From Fictibacillus sp. b24 (GTDB lineage: Bacteria; Bacillota; Bacilli; Bacillales; Fictibacillaceae), in NCBI RefSeq assembly GCF_030348825.1, contig NZ_JAUCES010000005.1, forward strand, positions 2,976,001 to 3,040,000: DNA of 64,000 nt, given 5' to 3'. A program made the position numbers and the translations under genes. This document shows, one piece after another, positions 53,767-62,696 of this stretch; position 1 is the first letter of the stretch; every line of letters begins with the position of its first letter. A model generated the notes under the pieces. The model searched no databases and was not told the DNA's origin. It saw only the letters and a program-made list of their open reading frames with translations.

Positions 53767-53994
53767 ATGAACCAACCAGATGTGAAAGCTATACTTTTAA
53801 ACTTGCAGAACAAACAGTATATTGAATCCGATATTACGCACACCTTTAGTGAAAACCACACAGCCGTTTTTTCTGTTAAGTATTTGAAGAACGATCAATC
53901 GTTCGAAGTGATTCAGATTGAAACAAACTCCCTTCAGCGGTTTGATGACGTCGACTCAGCTGTTCATTGTATTAATACCTTGATTGCTAAATAG
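53767..53994 (+). CDS. Small YkuJ-like protein (DUF1797)
   Basis: A 75-residue cytoplasmic protein. VFSVKYLKNDQSFEV in the middle and RFDDVDSAVHCINTL at the end resemble YkuJ/DUF1797 proteins, whose pattern is CSVKYxxKxxxFxL and FDDIDxxxxEIFEL. ATG 53767 is preferred over the upstream frame start 53692, because GAAAGGGG lies about 10 nt upstream. The function is unknown. Confidence 0.7.
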   Translation: MNQPDVKAILLNLQNKQYIESDITHTFSENHTAVFSVKYLKNDQSFEVIQIETNSLQRFDDVDSAVHCINTLIAK

Positions 53995-54017
53995 AGAAGA
54001 TTTCTCATTATAATAAT

Positions 54018-54054
54018 AAAAGAGGCTGACCATGAAAATGGCAACCTCTTTTTT
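54018..54054. terminator. Bidirectional terminator
   Basis: AAAAGAGG / CCTCTTTT stem with an inner CCAT/ATGG pair (54018-54052), between convergent genes. Confidence 0.85.
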
Positions 54055-54059
54055 GTTTG

Positions 54060-54446
54060 TTATTTATTAAAATACTTCAGCCAATCATTTTCTGGGATCG
54101 GTAAAAAATGCTTTTCTTTTTTCTTCATTATGTATAATAACGCTTCTATCTCTCCAACTGTTGTCCGAATCGTAGCAATTATACGATCGTAGAGATTGTT
54201 TGTTCCGTTTTCCTCAAAATCTTCAAGTCGGTCTAAACGCTTTAAATCATCCGATGTGACTTTATATAACTCACCGGTTACCCACTTCCCGCTCTCGACT
54301 ACTAACGCCGGGTATCCAAAGCCGGTATCGTAGAGCTGGCCTTCCGCGAAGCATTTTTCTTCTATATACACTGCCTTATTTAAAAAATGATCATTGCTTC
54401 CACCTTTTCTAAGGGTTCCGTAAACAAAAACAAGATGTTTTGCCAC
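54060..54446 (-). CDS. Gamma-glutamylcyclotransferase family protein (AIG2/YtfP-like)
   Basis: A 128-residue protein with the family start VYGTLRKGGSNDHFL (the glycine-rich substrate loop) and the conserved Glu region LDRLEDFEENG. The reaction in the family is release of 5-oxoproline from gamma-glutamyl peptides or amines; the substrate here is unknown. It starts at GTG 54446. Confidence 0.87.
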   Translation of the reverse strand: MAKHLVFVYGTLRKGGSNDHFLNKAVYIEEKCFAEGQLYDTGFGYPALVVESGKWVTGELYKVTSDDLKRLDRLEDFEENGTNNLYDRIIATIRTTVGEIEALLYIMKKKEKHFLPIPENDWLKYFNK

Positions 54447-54563
54447 TTTCTCTCACCTGCCTCCTCAAAAACATTATCCTTTGGAGAAAAAAACAGCCCA
54501 AATCAAAACATATTAAAACAAAATCCCTAGTATGCTTGAGATAACCGTAAAGATTAATAGAAG

Positions 54564-54757
54564 TCAGCCTAGCAATTTCCGATCTGTTTGAATGAGAAAG
54601 ATACTTAACGTCATGATACCAAAGAATAAACCTAAAATCGCCCAAAACCACCGATCTTTGTTATAAAGAGGTGCCTGTAAAATAAATAATAAGCTATGAG
54701 CAATTCAATTATAAAAACCATTCCAAGTTCCACTACTTTTTCTTCCCTTCTTAACAT
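54564..54757 (-). pseudogene. Probable frameshifted small two-helix membrane protein gene
   Basis: From ATG 54757 the frame reads a basic-acidic start (MLRREEKVVELG) and a hydrophobic MVFIIELLIAYYLF, then leaves the natural pattern and stops after about 41 codons. In the +1 frame, from about the TTATTTATTTTACAG stretch, it reads QAPLYNKDRWFWAILG, a second hydrophobic helix, and LIQTDRKLLG then stop at 54564. Joined across a single frame change, they make a credible two-helix protein. A small insertion or deletion in the T/A-rich stretch would explain it. Either a sequencing error or a real pseudogene is possible. Confidence 0.5.
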
Positions 54758-54814
54758 ATGTTTTCTTACAAATACCCTACATCCACACCTAGTTAACCCT
54801 TTTATTTCCAATTA

Positions 54815-54854
54815 AAAAAGCTTTCAACCTGTCTTGTTTGGCTGAAAGCTTTTT
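54815..54854. terminator. Bidirectional terminator
   Basis: AAAAAGCTTTCA / TGAAAGCTTTTT 12-bp stem with a long loop downstream of the minus-strand gene 54873-55205. Confidence 0.85.
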
Positions 54855-54872
54855 CGTTTTATACTACACGAT

Positions 54873-55205
54873 TTAATATCCTTTTCTCACATCAATAACG
54901 TGCTCATTTTTCTTTTTACGGCTGCCTCTTGCTGCATCAAATAATAGTACGATAGCTGTTACAATGTGCATGGCCATTCCGATAAACGGCAAGTATCCTA
55001 CCACGGAAGTGATGAGCCCTAAAACACTGCCGGTGAATCTTTCTTTTTGAACGATACAAATAACGAGTGTGATTAAATGAAAGACGAACATGAATTGAAG
55101 TGGGCCCCAAGCTGAAGCGAGGATTATAGCCCCTCCTAGAAAAGGAATGCCAAGAAATGCTTCAATACCTCCTGAGATTATTTTTAAAAGTCTCGATACA
55201 TTCAT
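54873..55205 (-). CDS. Small integral membrane protein
   Basis: A 110-residue protein with three predicted helices (about 15-35, 38-55, 60-90) and a charged tail RGSRKKKNEHVIDVRKGY. GAGGAGG lies before the ATG. I do not recognise the family. Monocistronic. Confidence 0.7.
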   Translation of the reverse strand: MNVSRLLKIISGGIEAFLGIPFLGGAIILASAWGPLQFMFVFHLITLVICIVQKERFTGSVLGLITSVVGYLPFIGMAMHIVTAIVLLFDAARGSRKKKNEHVIDVRKGY

Positions 55206-55296
55206 GAGACAGCCTCCTCAAAAGTTTCTATCCTACATTACGTTTACGATACGAAAAAGTTTCCTTCTATATACATTCCCTTTCCTCTTCATGAAA

Positions 55297-55321
55297 AAAA
55301 CCTCCAGCGAACGGAGGTTTT
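55297..55321. terminator. Terminator
   Basis: AAAACCTCC / GGAGGTTTT stem, loop AGCGAAC; T-run on the minus strand, ending the gene 55335-56081. Confidence 0.88.
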
Positions 55322-55334
55322 GATTCGTAACGAT

Positions 55335-56081
55335 TTATTTTTTACTCGCTTCTTTAATAAACGTTGTAATAATCGCCATCATGTTCTTATTTTCATGTCT
55401 CAATTCTTCCGGATGCCATTGAGTACCTAACAAAAATGTCTTTTCTTTGTCTTCAAGCTCCAATGCTTCAATTACACCATCTGCAGCCCTGGCTGCTACT
55501 CGCAACCCTTTGCCGACTTTCCCAATCGCTTGGTGATGGAAGCTGTTTACGGCAACTTCTTTTTCCCCTACGATTTGATATAGTTTACTGTCTTCATCCA
55601 GAGTAACTGTGTGAGAAGGTTCTGTTCGAGTGGCAGATTTTTGAAAATGGTTGATGCTATCGGAAAACTCACTCTCTACATCTTGAACAATTGTACCGCC
55701 ATAGCTGACATTTAATAGATGGTACCCTCTGCACATCGCTAGGATGGCTTTTTCGTTTTCACGTGCTTTTTTTACTAATTCAATTTCAAAATCATCACGG
55801 TGTTTGTTTACTTTTTTCACTTTAGGATGCGGTTCATGACCGTATGTGATCGAACTGATGTCCTCACCGCCTGTAAAGATGATCCCATCACACAAGTTGG
55901 CATAGTATTCTGCTTCCTCAGGCTTACCCATCGGAATAACAACAGGAATCCCTCCTGCATCTCTTACTGTTTCTGCAAATTTATTATATACAACGATTGT
56001 ATCAACATTTTCATTTTGGGTTTCAATTGTGTTGATGGACATAACCGTACTAGTAAGTCCTATTAATGGTTTATGTGTCAT
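55335..56081 (-). CDS. Gamma-glutamyl-gamma-aminobutyrate hydrolase family protein (PuuD-like)
   Basis: A 248-residue class I glutamine-amidotransferase-like enzyme. The nucleophile Cys lies in ILAMCRGYHLLNV near residue 111-123, the His-Glu of the triad is GTQWHPEEL near residue 221. The family hydrolyses gamma-glutamyl-GABA or related gamma-glutamyl compounds in polyamine breakdown; no puu-type genes are nearby, so the substrate is open. GAGGAAG precedes the ATG. Confidence 0.9.
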   Translation of the reverse strand: MTHKPLIGLTSTVMSINTIETQNENVDTIVVYNKFAETVRDAGGIPVVIPMGKPEEAEYYANLCDGIIFTGGEDISSITYGHEPHPKVKKVNKHRDDFEIELVKKARENEKAILAMCRGYHLLNVSYGGTIVQDVESEFSDSINHFQKSATRTEPSHTVTLDEDSKLYQIVGEKEVAVNSFHHQAIGKVGKGLRVAARAADGVIEALELEDKEKTFLLGTQWHPEELRHENKNMMAIITTFIKEASKK

Positions 56082-56241
56082 ATGATACTTCCTCTCAAAT
56101 AAAGTGGTTTCCTCATATTTAGCCTTATTACATTACATGTAAACACCCATAATTTATCATTCCTATTACTATTATCCAATTATTCGTTTAAAACCATCTT
56201 TTTATGGAATAAATGGTTATATTTTATTTGAAATCAAAAAC

Positions 56242-56273
56242 AAAAACAGCTCACAAAGCTGCAAGCTGTTTTT
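56242..56273. terminator. Terminator
   Basis: AAAAACAGCT / AGCTGTTTTT stem with a 12-nt loop; ends the small gene 56294-56479. Confidence 0.8.
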
Positions 56274-56293
56274 CTCTATTGAATCTGTTAAAT

Positions 56294-56479
56294 TTATTGC
56301 ATAGGAGGTCTTGGTTTTTTAACCGAATATACAAGTTCTATGTCTCCATTGGCTTTCACTCGTTTAACTATATAAGTTTTCTCAACACCTTGTTCGGTAT
56401 TGTGAAAGGTGATTCTATCGCCTTCTTCAAATTCTGATGTACCTGTGTCCCATAATTTCTCGTCATCGGGTTTTCTCAT
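56294..56479 (-). CDS. Small hypothetical protein (61 aa)
   Basis: An acidic-basic protein with TFHNTEQGVEKTYIVKRVKA and a Pro-rich end KPRPPMQ. ATG 56479 with GAGGGGTG upstream is preferred over GTG 56488. No recognised domain. Confidence 0.6.
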   Translation of the reverse strand: MRKPDDEKLWDTGTSEFEEGDRITFHNTEQGVEKTYIVKRVKANGDIELVYSVKKPRPPMQ

Positions 56480-56854
56480 ACCTTTCACCCCTCGTTATCC
56501 GAATAATTGCCCCATATGCAATATGCCATTTAACTCTATTTTCCCTCTGAAAGGAAAATGAATCCTAATCGTCCATTAAACGTGCATATTTTACTCTCGT
56601 TATTGAGAATCCAGCATACAATCTCCTTTGTCCGCTGGGAATAGAGTCCGGCTCAATATCGGATTTTGGTTTGTCGGCAAAGCAAATTAATTTCTCTCTC
56701 ACCAACCGGTTATGACAAGAATTTATGGACACCTCTTTATTGGTTATCTCATTAGCTACAGATTTTTTATAAAGTGCGCCTTATCTCTATAGTTCTACTA
56801 AGTCTATTCAATACCTTTAAATTATTTAAATTCGTTAAATATTTGTTTTCTTAG
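56480..56854. other. Intergenic stretch without a recognised gene
   Basis: About 375 bp, A/T-rich, with no frame backed by a ribosome site, no hairpin plus T-run that clearly ends the M3 peptidase gene, and no clear repeat. The promoter of the 61-residue gene is presumably in its left part. Confidence 0.5.
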
Positions 56855-58528
56855 TTAACTTACAGTCAGCAAATCCAGTTCTTTCGAGACAAACTCCATA
56901 AGTTCAGCAATTGTTTTTGATGAGAAATCCAATTTAATTCCTGCTGCTTCATAAACCTCTGGAAGCGGTTTGGAGCTGCCGAGTTTTAATGCTTGTTTAT
57001 ACTTTCGAACTGTTTCTTCAGGATTTTCTTTATAGTTTTTGTATAGTTGAAGAGCACCTAGCTGAGAGATCGCGTATTCAATAAAATAGAAAGGAACTTC
57101 ATAAATATGAAGGGTGTACAGCCAGCCTTTTTCTTTCCATTCTTCGCACCCCTTCCAATCTATAATGGAAGCATCGTATCGATCCTTAAGTTCTCCAAAT
57201 TTCTTCGTGCGTTCTTTCCAAGTATGATTTGGATGCTGATACAGCCAATGCTGAAACTGATCAATTACCATAATATAAGGCAGGCTCATTATGGCTCCTT
57301 TCAGTTGGTCTTTCTTCGCACGATTTAATTCTTCTTCCGTTTTGTAAAACTCATTCCAGCGATTCATCGTGAAAAGCTCCATACTCATACTAGCAAGCTC
57401 AGCCGACTCCATCGGGATTTGTTTATACGCATATAACTCTTGATCTCTCTTTAATAAATCATGGATGGCATGACCCATCTCATGCATGAAAACAACTAAA
57501 TCCCCATCAGTCTTTGTCAGGTTCATAAATATAAATGGAAGGCCTGTCTCTGGCAAGTTCTCACAAAAGCCACCTTGTGCTTTTCCTTTTCTGCTTGTCA
57601 GATCAAACAGCTTCTTCTCATTCATTTCATGTACAAGTGAACCAAATTCAGGATCGAGTTCACCCAGCACCTTTGCAGATTTATTGATTAATTCAACATC
57701 TGAATCTACTGGTTTTAACGGATTTCTGTTTTCTGGTACAGCTCTAACATCCCAAGGTTTGTAATCGTCAAGCCCGATCTCATTTTTATGCTCTTTTTGC
57801 AGTTGAAGAGCAAGTGGAACGACATGTTCACGAATGGATTCTGCAAGCTGTGTGCAATCTTCAGGCGTGTAGTCAAATCGATAATACTTCTTAAACATAT
57901 AATCTGCAAAACCATTTAATCCTGCATTTTCTGCTTTTTTTGTGCGCAGCTGAATAAGCTCGTCCAGAATGCTTTGCAGCTTTTCTTCTTTCTTTAAAAT
58001 CGGTTCGTACAAAGCTTCGATTGCGTTTTTCCGTGTATTACGATTAGAGTCTCTAAAGTGAGCGAACAGCTCACTGATCGTCACTTCTTTTCCTTCCCAG
58101 TTTGCTGTTAATCCTCCAGTTATCTCGAAATATTGGTTAACTAGAGCGTCTTCTTGTTTCTCAATTTCTAAGTTCGCCTCTTGAAAAAGTGCAAACTGAG
58201 TTCTCAGCTTCTTCTTATACTCGCCATATTGATTATCAGGAAGTTCAGCTAAAAATGGAGATTCTAAAACTTTCTCATCCAATATAGATTGATATTTTTT
58301 AAACAAAGGCTTGATGTGCTGCTGGTCGAATTCATATACTTGTCTGATTTCATCGCTATCACTTTGGCACTGAAAAGCAATGTAATGCCTAAGCATCTTT
58401 TCTTCTTCTCTTTCATACACTTTCTTTTGCTGGGATAAAAACGTCTTTAAGTCTTCGGTCGATGTTATGTTAACGCTTACAAGATTTTCGAACTCGTTTT
58501 TTAACAGCTCTATTTTCTGATCGTTCAT
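56855..58528 (-). CDS. M3 family oligoendopeptidase
   Basis: A 557-residue cytoplasmic zinc metallopeptidase of the thimet/PepF type. The HEMGHAIHD motif at about residues 348-356 supplies two zinc His and the catalytic Glu; the third ligand is in the following helix (PMESAELASMSMELF). It cleaves short peptides of about 6-20 residues. The length and PLYI-type C-terminus are usual for Bacillaceae members. GGGAGGG lies before the ATG. Confidence 0.92.
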   Translation of the reverse strand: MNDQKIELLKNEFENLVSVNITSTEDLKTFLSQQKKVYEREEEKMLRHYIAFQCQSDSDEIRQVYEFDQQHIKPLFKKYQSILDEKVLESPFLAELPDNQYGEYKKKLRTQFALFQEANLEIEKQEDALVNQYFEITGGLTANWEGKEVTISELFAHFRDSNRNTRKNAIEALYEPILKKEEKLQSILDELIQLRTKKAENAGLNGFADYMFKKYYRFDYTPEDCTQLAESIREHVVPLALQLQKEHKNEIGLDDYKPWDVRAVPENRNPLKPVDSDVELINKSAKVLGELDPEFGSLVHEMNEKKLFDLTSRKGKAQGGFCENLPETGLPFIFMNLTKTDGDLVVFMHEMGHAIHDLLKRDQELYAYKQIPMESAELASMSMELFTMNRWNEFYKTEEELNRAKKDQLKGAIMSLPYIMVIDQFQHWLYQHPNHTWKERTKKFGELKDRYDASIIDWKGCEEWKEKGWLYTLHIYEVPFYFIEYAISQLGALQLYKNYKENPEETVRKYKQALKLGSSKPLPEVYEAAGIKLDFSSKTIAELMEFVSKELDLLTVS

Positions 58529-58660
58529 ATCGATCCCTCCCGAGTCATTCTACCCTATACTTTACCACAAATAGGAAAATGCTTGATAGATGTAATGTTT
58601 AACTAACTAGCAGGTTATTTATGTAAGTCTGTTGCTGTAGTCTTGTTGCTCTTTGAGGGA

Positions 58661-58728
58661 GTTGATTTGCGCTCCAGGATGCTCGCTTTCCGCGGGGCAG
58701 GAGTCTAGCACCTTGCACTCCAATCAAC
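58661..58728. repeat. Dispersed structured repeat, short (deleted) copy
   Basis: A 68-bp copy of the 4833-5086 element, from GTTGAT to ATCAAC. It has GCTCGCTTTCCGCGGGGCAGG joined to AGTCTAGCACCTTGC...CTCC. The about 186 bp of nested stems present in the long copy are missing, and the junction lies at a GCAGG that occurs on both sides in the long copy. Confidence 0.85.
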
Positions 58729-58805
58729 TTGTCAAAGAAGGGAAAGATTTTAAATAACTTTTTTGTGGAAGGGTGAAAAGTTTTTAGTTAGCATTCCTAC
58801 AAAGC

Positions 58806-58852
58806 AAAAACTGACCACAGGTGCACTTCAGGTACCCTTTTTGGTCAGTTTT
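58806..58852 (-). terminator. Terminator of the eight-gene operon
   Basis: AAAAACTGACCA / TGGTCAGTTTT arms, with the stop of the last gene (58845-58847) inside the stem; T5 follows on the minus strand. Confidence 0.8.
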
Positions 58853-59192
58853 CTTCTTCCTTATTACGGTCTAAATAGAACGATAACATCCAAAACTCAA
58901 AAGCGCTAATTTCATATTGATAATCAATCTTCGCATCAGTCTTAAATGATTCCAACTCTTGAACAATATACGTGCCATCTATATCATAAATCCGATATAG
59001 ATCTTGATCTGCAACTGTAAATTTCGGAACTTCTTCTGGAGAGATCGCGAGCTTTACAGTCTTCTTGTCGTTTTTGTTTACGATGTTTAATACTCTTTTG
59101 GATATGCTGCTATCCTCTTTTTCCTGCTCAGAATTTGAACACGAGGTTAAAAGTAATAACGTTAATGTTAGACCTAAACAACGATTTCTCAA
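58845..59192 (-). CDS. Small lipoprotein, last gene of the operon
   Basis: A 115-residue lipoprotein with signal peptide and lipobox LLTSC (Cys near 18). The mature part contains an ERILYLD-like pattern and polar segments. TTG 59192 has only a weak ribosome site and lies 4 nt after the stop of the YunD-like gene, so translational coupling is likely. No family recognised. Confidence 0.68.
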   Translation of the reverse strand: MRNRCLGLTLTLLLLTSCSNSEQEKEDSSISKRVLNIVNKNDKKTVKLAISPEEVPKFTVADQDLYRIYDIDGTYIVQELESFKTDAKIDYQYEISAFEFWMLSFYLDRNKEEEN

Positions 59193-59196
59193 CTTA

Positions 59197-60600
59197 CTAC
59201 ACCATTGTTTGGGAATTCAGATACTGTTTTTTCATATAGTTAATAAGTACATCTTTAACCATAATATCCTTTCCGACCTCAATAAGTTTATTTCCCTTAA
59301 CGTTTTGATAGCCTGAAATATCTTCATATAACATAGGAGTTCCCGTACCAACAGTATAGGTTTTCAATAAGTCAATTCCTTCTCCGTTTACAAGGATGTT
59401 GGTAATATGTTCACCTTGTCCATCCCAGCTAACACCTGAAAACTGCAGCTTTCCAATTGGAATACCGTGTGGCCGAAATCCGCCTCCATAGATTGGTCTA
59501 TTCACGATCTCATCGTTATACGACTCACTAATCAGGCCGGTGAGTTGCTGTCCTGTAATCTGCATAATGACAGGTGAATGCATGCTTTTACAGACGTTAA
59601 CTACACTACCTTTTGTTATATTACCTTTACCTAATCCCTCTGTTACGCCACCACCGTACATGATGCCAATTTCAGAGTTCCAGTGTTCCTTTAAACTAGC
59701 AGCTGCTAACCTTACAATTTGTTCATGTGAGAGATCTTCCTCTGTATAATAAATTACTTCAGACAAGAACTTCTCTGCTTGCAGTCTTCCTTTTTTTAAC
59801 ACAATTTCTAGTTCTGAATCTATCTGGTCATCTAATGTCATCTCAATTAATCGACCATGATGATCAATTACTTTTTTATTCTCCAGATCAACCGTAATCT
59901 GCAGTTCTCCTACATATTGACCGTAGCAGCCTGCTTGGACAATCACAACATCTGAAACGACTTCTGGTTTTTGTAGAACAGTATGACTATGAGCTCCAAC
60001 GATAACATCTATCAAACCAGAAAGCTCTTTAGCAAGTTCAACATCTACCTTATTCCCCATATGTGAGAGGAAGATAATGAGGTTGGCTCCTGCTTCTCTT
60101 AGTTCAGATACAGCTTCTTTTATGACTGTCACTGTATTTCTATTACGAAACCCATGCTTATTTTCGTATATGTCTTCAAAGAGATCCGTAGCACCAAACA
60201 TACCGATTTTTAACTGACCCATTTCCAGCATTATTGTTTTTTTCGTACCGCCAATTTGAGAACCATCTGCCTCTTCTAAATTGAGAAGTAGCCAAGGAAC
60301 GTTCGAATCTATACTTAACTGTCTGATCTTTTCTTTAGGCAAACGTAAGAGTTCATTATTCCCAACAGACAATGCGTCATAACCCGTTGAAGCAAGCATG
60401 TCAAGATGAATGTATCCACCTGTTGCCAGACATTCGTTCATACTCATATCAAGGTGATCACCGCCATCTACAGCGATTACATGTTCGTTCTTACCTTTAA
60501 GTTCTTGCTTTCTGTTTTTTATGTACGCTGATTGCCTTAAAGCTAGGTCATAATGACCATGCAGATCATTTGTATGAAGTATGGTTAATGTTTCTTTCAT
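59197..60600 (-). CDS. Metallophosphatase/5'-nucleotidase family protein (YunD-like)
   Basis: A 467-residue protein. The N-terminal metallophosphoesterase domain shows HTNDLHGHYD, GGDHLDMS, GNNELL, SHMGN and GAHSHTVL; the C-terminal 5'-nucleotidase domain (residues 270-460) contains MYGGGVTEGLG. It has no signal peptide, unlike most UshA-type enzymes, and matches the cytoplasmic YunD-like group. Substrate: probably a nucleotide or phosphorylated metabolite. It lies 19 nt after the VOC gene in the operon. Confidence 0.9.
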   Translation of the reverse strand: MKETLTILHTNDLHGHYDLALRQSAYIKNRKQELKGKNEHVIAVDGGDHLDMSMNECLATGGYIHLDMLASTGYDALSVGNNELLRLPKEKIRQLSIDSNVPWLLLNLEEADGSQIGGTKKTIMLEMGQLKIGMFGATDLFEDIYENKHGFRNRNTVTVIKEAVSELREAGANLIIFLSHMGNKVDVELAKELSGLIDVIVGAHSHTVLQKPEVVSDVVIVQAGCYGQYVGELQITVDLENKKVIDHHGRLIEMTLDDQIDSELEIVLKKGRLQAEKFLSEVIYYTEEDLSHEQIVRLAAASLKEHWNSEIGIMYGGGVTEGLGKGNITKGSVVNVCKSMHSPVIMQITGQQLTGLISESYNDEIVNRPIYGGGFRPHGIPIGKLQFSGVSWDGQGEHITNILVNGEGIDLLKTYTVGTGTPMLYEDISGYQNVKGNKLIEVGKDIMVKDVLINYMKKQYLNSQTMV

Positions 60601-60619
60601 AAAATTGCCCCCCGTAACT

Positions 60620-61012
60620 CTAACAATTACAAATCATTACCACGTTTCCGTCTGGGTCCTCTACATTGAACCAAGCCACTTCGCCGTGCCACTCAATCTC
60701 GCGTATCACGTTCAACTTCTTTTCCTTCATGTCTGCATAAGCTGCCTCAATGTCTGGGGCATATAGATTAAACATCGGCCCTGTACCTGGTGCTCGGTGA
60801 AAGGATGGATCAAACGTGTGGTCGTCAAGAGTCAATCCAGTTTGTCCCGTTACTGGGATGTTGTGGACAGGGGATTTCACTTCACTCGCATCAATCGTTA
60901 CACCTAACAGTTTGGCATACCATTCTACAGACTTCTTCAGATCAGATACGTGAACAAATACATTATTTATATGGCTCTGAATCGGGGCAATACTCGTTAC
61001 TTTTTCACTCAT
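60620..61012 (-). CDS. VOC (glyoxalase) family protein
   Basis: A 130-residue protein with the two paired beta-alpha-beta modules of the VOC fold: INNVFVHVSDLKKSVEWYAK LLGV at the start and EVAWFNVEDPDGNVVMICN at the end. AGGAGG precedes the ATG. Substrate unknown. Middle of an eight-gene minus-strand operon (gaps 12 and 19 nt). Confidence 0.87.
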   Translation of the reverse strand: MSEKVTSIAPIQSHINNVFVHVSDLKKSVEWYAKLLGVTIDASEVKSPVHNIPVTGQTGLTLDDHTFDPSFHRAPGTGPMFNLYAPDIEAAYADMKEKKLNVIREIEWHGEVAWFNVEDPDGNVVMICNC

Positions 61013-61024
61013 TGAAAACGCCTC

Positions 61025-61429
61025 CTAAGAAATAATTTCTTCAAACGTTTTGCGAAAACCATAGAATGGCCTAAAGCTTTGTGATTCATAAAAAGTATGC
61101 GATGTGCTTGATGCAAGCATTTCCATGCGAGTTCGAGGGTGCTTGCCATGGATAAACGTTAATAATTTACTCCCTAATCCCTTGCCTCTATAGGATTTCG
61201 AGATCAGCATCTCGCAAATATACAGAGTTACATGTCCATCTGTTAGTCCCCGAACATATCCGACTACTGTTTCATCCTTTAACATGACATATGCCACGTT
61301 CGAATTTCTCCATGCTGTTTTAGTTTCTTCATAGCGATCAACGAGCTGAGTCCAGCCTTCTGTCTTGTTCAGCTCTTGAATGGCATCAAATTGTTCTTCT
61401 CTATAGGGAACAAACTTTACATCTTCCAT
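61025..61429 (-). CDS. GNAT family N-acetyltransferase
   Basis: A 134-residue acetyltransferase. SKSYRGKGLGSKLLTF near residues 73-88 gives the acetyl-CoA-binding RxxGxG/A loop. The N-terminal helix and the YVMLKDETVVGYVRGL strand are typical. The substrate is unknown. Operon member: 14 nt from the sugar isomerase-like gene, 12 nt to the VOC gene. Confidence 0.88.
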   Translation of the reverse strand: MEDVKFVPYREEQFDAIQELNKTEGWTQLVDRYEETKTAWRNSNVAYVMLKDETVVGYVRGLTDGHVTLYICEMLISKSYRGKGLGSKLLTFIHGKHPRTRMEMLASSTSHTFYESQSFRPFYGFRKTFEEIIS

Positions 61430-61443
61430 GTTGGCCGTCTCCC

Positions 61444-62196
61444 TTATAAAAGCGCCTTAACGTTCTGCACTCCTTTTTCCACTTCAGCTAGTAAATCCCC
61501 TTCAAAATGTTCCTGCTCGATAACACAATAGTCTACTTTTTGTTCATCCGCTAACTTTAAGAAATGGCTTAAATCCAACTTGCCTGTTCCTGCGATCGTA
61601 CTCTGCTTCTGACCGTTTTTCTCAACCATATCTTTTAGGTGAAAAGACACACAGCGGAAACGATACGTATTCAGAAGCTCTTCAGGCTCATAACCAGCAT
61701 ACTTTGCCCAGTACGTATCGAGTTCCATTTTGACTAGTTCAGGATCGGTTTCACGGTAGATCACATCGAACGGCAGCTTTCCATCAAGCTCATAAAATTC
61801 AAAATCATGGTTATGATAGGCAACGCGAATGCCGTACTCTTTGCTTCTGTAACCAGCTTCGTTCAATACTTCCGCAACCCGCTTATAATCATCGATGGAT
61901 TGTCTTTGTTCTTCCGTTAAATAAGGCATGATCATCAAATCATTTCCCAAAACTAGCTGATCTTCCATCTGCTTTTTAAAAGCGTCCCCCGAAAATTGTT
62001 CTAGCGGAATATGAGCGCCGGCAACTGTTAAGTCGTTCGCATCTAGTACCTTTTTTACTTCTTTAGAAGAAATGCCAAAAAGCCCTGCAAACTGAACACT
62101 GTCATAACCCATCATTTTTACCTTTGATAACGTATCTAATAAATTCTTCTCAGCCTCTGATTGTATAGAGTATAGTTGTAAACCAATTTTACGCAT
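61444..62196 (-). CDS. Sugar phosphate isomerase/epimerase family protein
   Basis: A 250-residue TIM barrel of the xylose-isomerase-like/AP endonuclease 2 superfamily. IGLQLYSIQSE at the start, and AYHNHDFEF near residue 121, MELDTYWAKYAG, FHLKD and VIEQEHF carry the metal-binding His, Glu and Asp pattern. The substrate is a sugar or sugar derivative, not determined; AAGGAG precedes the ATG. A cre-like AAACGTTT sequence lies at 62207-62222 just upstream. Confidence 0.88.
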   Translation of the reverse strand: MRKIGLQLYSIQSEAEKNLLDTLSKVKMMGYDSVQFAGLFGISSKEVKKVLDANDLTVAGAHIPLEQFSGDAFKKQMEDQLVLGNDLMIMPYLTEEQRQSIDDYKRVAEVLNEAGYRSKEYGIRVAYHNHDFEFYELDGKLPFDVIYRETDPELVKMELDTYWAKYAGYEPEELLNTYRFRCVSFHLKDMVEKNGQKQSTIAGTGKLDLSHFLKLADEQKVDYCVIEQEHFEGDLLAEVEKGVQNVKALL

Positions 62197-62221
62197 GATA
62201 TTTCTCCTTTTTTTAAAACGT

Positions 62222-62680
62222 TTACAAAACTTTGTTCATTGAAATCGATGCTTGTTTGTAGCCTAGCTTTCGATAAAGTTCAATCGCATTCTCATTCGTG
62301 CCAAAGACATGCAACCCGCAATATACTGCTTCTTCGTCTTTTGATTCATTTTCAAAAAAACGGAGTGCATTTTTTGCAATACCTTGCTTTCGAAAGCTCT
62401 CTAAAATATAGATGTGATAAAGAAAAGCACTCTTCTCTTCCTTAGAAACATGAAACCATAGGTAGCCTGCGACTTGTTCACCGCTTTTTATGTAAAAAAA
62501 ATGCTGTCCTTCTGTTTTCTCCTGATCTGGAAGCAGACTTTCCATTTGCTTTTCTGCTTTTTCAGTTGCTTGCTCTTTCGTCATCATATAATGTTCAGAA
62601 GTATCTTGAATATAATCTGGCATCATGAACTCCAGATATTCCTTGAACTGATTGTTGTCCATTCTTTCAAACGTAATCAA
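62222..62680 (-). CDS. GNAT family N-acetyltransferase
   Basis: A 152-residue acetyltransferase: LESFRKQGIAKNAL near residues 92-105 is the acetyl-CoA loop (RKQGIA), and GTNENAIELYRKLGYKQ near the end is the usual final element. TTG 62680 has GGGAGTG 8 nt upstream. Paralogue type differs from the GNAT at 61025-61429. Operon member, 25 nt before the isomerase-like gene. Confidence 0.88.
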   Translation of the reverse strand: MITFERMDNNQFKEYLEFMMPDYIQDTSEHYMMTKEQATEKAEKQMESLLPDQEKTEGQHFFYIKSGEQVAGYLWFHVSKEEKSAFLYHIYILESFRKQGIAKNALRFFENESKDEEAVYCGLHVFGTNENAIELYRKLGYKQASISMNKVL

Positions 62681-62696
62681 CGCCTAATCACTCCCT

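Noticed and set aside
62207-62222. cre-like AAACGTTT before the sugar-isomerase-like gene
   Set aside because: It lies between operon genes with no promoter elements, and the match to cre is partial, so it is noted only in the gene entry.
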